Positions 13,083 through 16,016 of a DNA stretch of 16,016 bases are shown here, one piece after another; positions within the stretch are counted from its first letter, which is position 1, and every line of letters begins with the position of its first letter. Made by a program: the position numbers and the translations under genes. The notes under the pieces were generated by a model. The model was not told the origin of the DNA and did not search any database. It was given only the letters and a program-made list of their open reading frames with translations. The DNA is taken from assembly GCA_030647845.1 (NCBI GenBank), contig JAUSIO010000025.1:1-16016 (forward strand), given 5' to 3'. Source of the stretch: a bacterium (GTDB taxonomy: Bacteria; Patescibacteriota; Minisyncoccia; Phycocordibacterales; SBAW01).

Positions 13083-13331
13083 TCGTACGAAATGCCGCCC
13101 CCATCACCACCCATCGAATCTTCTCCGGGCTGTATCTTATTCAGGATCGAAAATCCACTGACATTTCGCACCGAGTATCTTTGTTTTTGAGAGAACAAAA
13201 GCCGACACGCTCGCGACAAGAAAAACCGACCGCGACTCTGGCCAACTCTATTCTAGAATTCGGCGCCCGGCGGGATGAGCCGACCGGGAATTGTGCACCT
13301 AGTATCCAAAAGAATAGTAGCACAAAAAAAT
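13083..13331. other. Non-coding stretch between TR and target terminator
   Basis: There is no gene I can support here. It contains an ATG at 13114 (minus) with a GGAG 8 nt upstream that opens a frame through the TR, a weak -10-like TAAGAT at 13139-13134, and a GC-rich hairpin at 13266-13288. TR RNA is presumably started in this stretch on the minus strand, because the target terminator lies upstream of it. Confidence 0.5.
13266..13288. repeat. GC-rich inverted repeat between TR and VR
   Basis: CCCGGCGG pairs with CCGACCGGG with one bulged base and a 6-nt loop (GATGAG). No T-tract follows, so a role in TR RNA structure or DGR homing is more plausible than termination, but is unproven. Confidence 0.4.
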
Positions 13332-13362
13332 CGACCCCAACTTGTCAGACAAGTTGGGGTCG
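13332..13362 (-). terminator. Strong hairpin downstream of VR and target gene
   Basis: The arms CGACCCCAACTTGTC (13332-13346) and GACAAGTTGGGGTCG (13348-13362) are perfect 15-nt complements. On the minus strand the hairpin is followed by ATTTTTTTG, a standard terminator for the target gene. Some DGRs also need a hairpin shortly after the VR for homing; it lies 55 nt past the VR end, so it may serve both roles. Confidence 0.85.
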
Positions 13363-13395
13363 GGTTCAAGGGGTCGAAGGGCTGGTGTTGTGTGC

Positions 13396-13914
13396 CTAGT
13401 CGGCCAAGGGCTCATCCTCGCGGACGAAGGCAAACCAGAAGTAGTCGAGGAAGCCAAGGCCGTACCAGCGGAGATAGCAGTAGCGCAGGGCACCGAACAA
13501 CCAAACGCGGCAGACGAAGCGGCGGCCCTCGAAGGAACATTCCTGGGGCGAAACGATCGCCATTACGGACAAGCCGAGTTCGCGATGGAGCCGCGGTTTG
13601 TGTTCGCCGACGGCAAAGGTGCCGCGCGGGTCCTCCGGGCGGAGCTTTTGCTCCTTTCCCCAGTCGACTGCGACCTGTATGTCGTCGATGTAGCGGCCGA
13701 AGTTGACGAGGATGATTTCCTCCTCGGCGACTTCGGCCAGCTGGGGCGGGTACTGGTCGCCGACCTTCCGCACGTTGTAGTTTTGCGGCGTGTCGGGGCC
13801 AGCGGCGTTGATGGCCTCCTGCCAGTCGCGCGCCGGGTTAACCGGCACTCGGACGACGTGGACGCGACCGCCTTTGGGCGGGGTGATTTCGATAACGGTT
13901 TGTGTGTCGGCCAC
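13396..13914 (-). CDS. DGR target protein with C-terminal variable region
   Basis: The 172-residue protein ends in the VR-encoded segment (residues about 127-166). Residues differing from the TR-encoded version are 131, 133, 136, 140, 141, 143, 145, 147, 149, 152, 153, 154, 156, 158 and 159, giving Arg, Phe, Leu, Tyr and Gly in place of mostly Asn and Asp. The invariant frame (CxVWL, LxWY, WFAFVR) suits a C-type-lectin-like display fold. The N-terminal part (WQEAINAAGPDTPQNYNV, then QYPPQLAEVAEEEIILVNFG) is unfamiliar. No signal peptide or membrane segment is seen, so the product looks cytoplasmic or exported by another route. Start is GTG 13914, with SD GGGAGG 5 nt upstream; the ATG two bases earlier is in another frame. 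It has a near-consensus promoter and strong terminator. Confidence 0.92.
   Translation of the reverse strand: MADTQTVIEITPPKGGRVHVVRVPVNPARDWQEAINAAGPDTPQNYNVRKVGDQYPPQLAEVAEEEIILVNFGRYIDDIQVAVDWGKEQKLRPEDPRGTFAVGEHKPRLHRELGLSVMAIVSPQECSFEGRRFVCRVWLFGALRYCYLRWYGLGFLDYFWFAFVREDEPLAD
13418..13537 (-). repeat. DGR variable repeat (VR)
   Basis: This is the recipient copy of the TR, in the 3' end of the target gene. The invariant 21 nt at 13418-13438 (the minus-sense 3' end) correspond to the segment where homing usually initiates, and similarity stops sharply at both ends. All 23 differences from TR are at TR adenines, evidence of past mutagenic retrohoming. Confidence 0.97.
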
Positions 13915-13920
13915 ATTGGC

Positions 13921-13950
13921 CTCCCGTGGTTGGTGAAGAGCGTACGGGAG
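13921..13950. repeat. Inverted repeat spanning the target SD and start-site region
   Basis: CTCCCGT (13921-13927) and ACGGGAG (13944-13950) are complementary across 16 nt. One arm contains the SD of the DGR target; the other lies just after the -10. If the transcript includes both arms the SD would be sequestered; with a start near 13945 the hairpin would be incomplete, and the repeat might instead be a protein-binding site. Confidence 0.5.
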
Positions 13951-13951
13951 T

Positions 13952-13981
13952 ATTATATACCTAGAGTTCTAGGTTTGTCAA
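13952..13981 (-). promoter_or_regulatory. Consensus promoter of the DGR target with spacer palindrome
   Basis: On the minus strand a perfect TTGACA (13981-13976) and perfect TATAAT (13957-13952) are separated by 18 nt. The spacer is almost wholly a palindrome, ACCTAGA-AC-TCTAGGT (13974-13959), placed where a repressor or spacer-twisting activator would act. This is the best-matching promoter in the window. Confidence 0.85.
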
Positions 13982-14021
13982 GAGCCTGTAGTCGGGCGAG
14001 TGTAATCCTGGAAAGAGCGCG

Positions 14022-15653
14022 CTACTTTTGGATAAGGAGCGGGAGCTCTACATAAAAGGTATTGCCCTTTCCAAGGCCTTGCGACTCTGGCCAGACCTTG
14101 CCTTTATGCGCCTCGACAAATGTCTTGACAATAAACAACCCGAGTCCAGAACCAGTAGTGCTAACTTCTGCGGCATTGTCGCCTCGGATAAACTTTTCGA
14201 AAATTTTATGCAAAGTCGCTTCGTCCATGCCGATACCAGTGTCGAGGACCTCGATGTGCGCGACGCCTCGCTCGGGGAGCTTGCGCAGTGACACGTGGAT
14301 ACTTCCTTGTTGTGTATACTTGATTGCATTATCGATGATATTACCAAAGACCTGGGCGAGTTTGCCCGAGTCCCCCCACACCATCGTGCGCCCCTCTCCG
14401 AGGTCGGTCTCAAGTGCAAGCCCTTTTGCGCGCAGGCCAGGCTCCATCTGTGAGGCAACCGTCTTCAGGAGCACTGAAAGGTCGATGGGCGCAAATGTGT
14501 ACTGCATTTTCCCTTGCTCGATGCGCGAGACATTAAGATAGTCGTCCACCAAAACCGCCATACTCGAACTTTGGTCAAAAATAGATTGTATGGGTTCTTG
14601 CAGATTCGTCGGTACCTCGCCATACGTATGGTCGAGCAATGCCCCCGAACCCCATTTAATGGCAGTCATCGGTGTGCGCAACTGGTGCGAGGCAAAAGAG
14701 AGAAATTCGCTCTTTTGCTTATCAAGCTCCCGCAGCCGCACGTTAGCTCCTTCGAGCTCCTTTTCTTGCTTTTCAATGAGCTCACGCTGTTGCATTTCGT
14801 TGACGGTGCCCCGAACAAGAAGGATGGAAAAAACGAGAACGAGTACAAAAGCACTCACGCGAAACAAAAGCTCTTCAGGAGTTTTTGAGAAGAGTACTTG
14901 GAGGAGAGTAGTAATAACCAAAATGAAAGAGAAAGTTTCAGTGACCACCACTCGAGTACTGAACAAGCGGTAGCGAGCGATCGCGTAGCCCGTACAAATA
15001 ATAAAAGGCAAAATGAATACTGCACCAAATGGTATGAGGGAGAGAATTCTGAACCCTGCGGGTAATATAAAGTTGCAGATAATTAAAAGTGCGAAGGTCA
15101 AAAAAGTTCCAAATGTAATTAACAAATACTGTTTGCGCAGATCACCTTCTGCACTACGTAAATGGTGTAAAAATTTGTAGATTGCTCCTAACACTAATGC
15201 AATAACGACAACGCCAAATAGGAGAATAAGTGGGCCATTTTGAATTGCTGGGACTGTTCCCGGTATTGGTAGTGTCTTCAACTGCACAAATACATAAGGA
15301 GTGAGCGTTACTAAAGAACTTATGATAATCGTCGGCAAAATAAAAAACGAATAAACGTGACCCAGTTTTGGCTTTTCCTGTGGGAAAATTGTTGCCAAAT
15401 GAAAAATACCGAAACAAAACCACACTGCAGTAAAAAGCACCGATCGCCAGAGCCACAAACTTACAACCGTGGTCTGCGCTTGATAACTTGCGTAATTGAG
15501 CACCCCCCAGACAATACTGATGAGAGAAAAGGCAAGGAACGTTTGATTGGTAGCACTGCGTGGATTATTAAAAAAGACCAAAAAACCAAGCATTCCAATT
15601 CCTGAAATTGCGAGACCTAGAACAAGAAGATCCGAATAACTTCCAAATATCAT
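14022..15653 (-). CDS. Membrane sensor histidine kinase with N-terminal 7TM-type region
   Basis: The 543-residue protein has an N-terminal half of roughly eight hydrophobic helices (about 8-28, 38-58, 68-90, 100-122, 140-160, 176-198, 205-225, 240-282) resembling the 7TM sensor of HisKA_7TM kinases. A short coiled coil follows (ELIEKQEKELEGANVRLREL), then a HisKA domain with phospho-acceptor H323 in FASHQLRTPMTAIKWG. The ATPase domain has N box NIIDNAIKY (438-446), G1 DTGIGM (471-476), F box IFEKFIRG and G2 GSGLGL (501-506). All catalytic motifs are intact. No response regulator gene is visible. Its start overlaps the upstream gene by ATGA. The DGR target promoter lies just downstream on the same strand. 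Confidence 0.93.
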   Translation of the reverse strand: MIFGSYSDLLVLGLAISGIGMLGFLVFFNNPRSATNQTFLAFSLISIVWGVLNYASYQAQTTVVSLWLWRSVLFTAVWFCFGIFHLATIFPQEKPKLGHVYSFFILPTIIISSLVTLTPYVFVQLKTLPIPGTVPAIQNGPLILLFGVVVIALVLGAIYKFLHHLRSAEGDLRKQYLLITFGTFLTFALLIICNFILPAGFRILSLIPFGAVFILPFIICTGYAIARYRLFSTRVVVTETFSFILVITTLLQVLFSKTPEELLFRVSAFVLVLVFSILLVRGTVNEMQQRELIEKQEKELEGANVRLRELDKQKSEFLSFASHQLRTPMTAIKWGSGALLDHTYGEVPTNLQEPIQSIFDQSSSMAVLVDDYLNVSRIEQGKMQYTFAPIDLSVLLKTVASQMEPGLRAKGLALETDLGEGRTMVWGDSGKLAQVFGNIIDNAIKYTQQGSIHVSLRKLPERGVAHIEVLDTGIGMDEATLHKIFEKFIRGDNAAEVSTTGSGLGLFIVKTFVEAHKGKVWPESQGLGKGNTFYVELPLLIQK

Positions 15654-16016
15654 GATAATAAGAGCTCTTCGAGCGCAAACCGCGAGGCGCGAGCGCTTGC
15701 TGCAGGAGCATACCCTGCACGGAACATAAAGGTCACTACCTTGCCCCCCCCCACAATAGTATACAGCGTATCGATTTGCTTGCGGATAAGCGTTCTCTCA
15801 CGCTCGGTGAAATGTCCTTCTGGATTTTCCTTTATAAAAAAATTCATAAATACTGTCCCTGTCAGGGGTTGCATTTGTACACCGCACGAAGTTGCTGTGA
15901 GCCAGATTCTCTCAAGCATTCGACCTGTCAAAATAAAATCAGAGGGTGTATCCCCCCGCGCATATATGATTCCGAATTCGCTCGCTGACGCATTTGTAAG
16001 AGTATTTGCATAACGA
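15650..16016 (-). CDS. Nitroreductase-like protein, C-terminal part (5' end outside window)
   Basis: The minus-strand frame is open from the stop at 15650 to the window edge, giving the last 121 residues. SEFGIIYARGDTPSDFILTGRMLERIWLTATSCGVQMQPLTG and the ending VVTFMFRAGYAPAASARASRFALEELLLS resemble the C-terminal half of FMN-dependent nitroreductase-fold proteins, including those linked to ThiF-like domains. The internal TTG at 15931 is not the real start. A nine-G run on the coding strand (+ strand 15744-15752) encodes IVGGGK. It overlaps the histidine kinase by ATGA, so the two are co-translated. Family assignment is by pattern from a partial sequence. Confidence 0.65.
   Translation of the reverse strand, partial: RYANTLTNASASEFGIIYARGDTPSDFILTGRMLERIWLTATSCGVQMQPLTGTVFMNFFIKENPEGHFTERERTLIRKQIDTLYTIVGGGKVVTFMFRAGYAPAASARASRFALEELLLS

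Noticed and set aside
12734..13219. 161-residue minus-strand frame through the TR as a gene
   Set aside because: Only the TR part resembles the target; the rest is antisense to avd, so it is treated as TR with flanks.
13266..13288. Terminator between TR and target
   Set aside because: The hairpin has no T-tract on either strand.
13563..13916. Minus-strand frame from ATG 13916
   Set aside because: It shares the SD region but is out of frame with the VR; the GTG 13914 frame carries the TR/VR codon pattern.

Overview
The window looks like chromosome from a Patescibacteria/CPR bacterium, probably of the Parcubacteria/Kaiserbacteria type. This rests on gene content (short RF2, paired signal-peptide/peptidoglycan-binding proteins, a 7TM histidine kinase, a DGR with a short CPR-style target, a group I intron in a tRNA); no database search was possible. 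An intact RF2 gene implies that UGA is a stop codon.

Region by region: 1-539 is the 5' part of ftsE (-). 750-1490 purN (+) and 1539-2867 purD (-) are convergent with back-to-back terminators. 2916-3785 is prfB (-). 3887-4867 (unknown protein) and 5004-5534 (Nudix-like) are + strand genes, each with its own sigma70-type promoter, Shine-Dalgarno (SD) sequence and terminator. 5597-5964 holds two tRNA-Thr genes (-); the second, anticodon GGT, is split by a 189-nt group I intron, and a LAGLIDADG-like gene lies 30 nt from it. 6676-8811 encodes a small basic protein and two secreted peptidoglycan-binding-domain proteins. 8838-9098 is a tRNA cluster (Asp, a CAT-anticodon tRNA, initiator Met). 9192-11549 holds a membrane protein gene, gatA and gatC (-).

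The most notable element is a complete diversity-generating retroelement (DGR) at 11546-13981: a DGR-type reverse transcriptase (-), an Avd-like accessory gene on the opposite strand, a 120-nt template repeat (TR), and a variable repeat (VR) at the 3' end of a 172-residue target gene (-). TR and VR align without gaps and differ at 23 positions. Every difference is at an adenine of the TR coding strand, and all ten TR asparagine codons are changed in VR. Unusual points are the inverted avd whose 3' end overlaps the TR, a 10-C tract at the avd start, an ATGA overlap joining the reverse transcriptase to gatC, and a near-consensus target promoter with a CTAG-containing palindrome in its spacer.

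Downstream of the DGR (14022-16016) a 7TM sensor histidine kinase gene overlaps by ATGA a nitroreductase-like gene that runs off the window. Genes fall into two initiation classes: some have clear SD sequences (purN, purD, the two + strand genes, DGR target, RT), while others (ftsE, prfB, LAGLIDADG-like) have no SD and a -10-like hexamer about 6 nt before the start codon, suggesting leaderless mRNAs.
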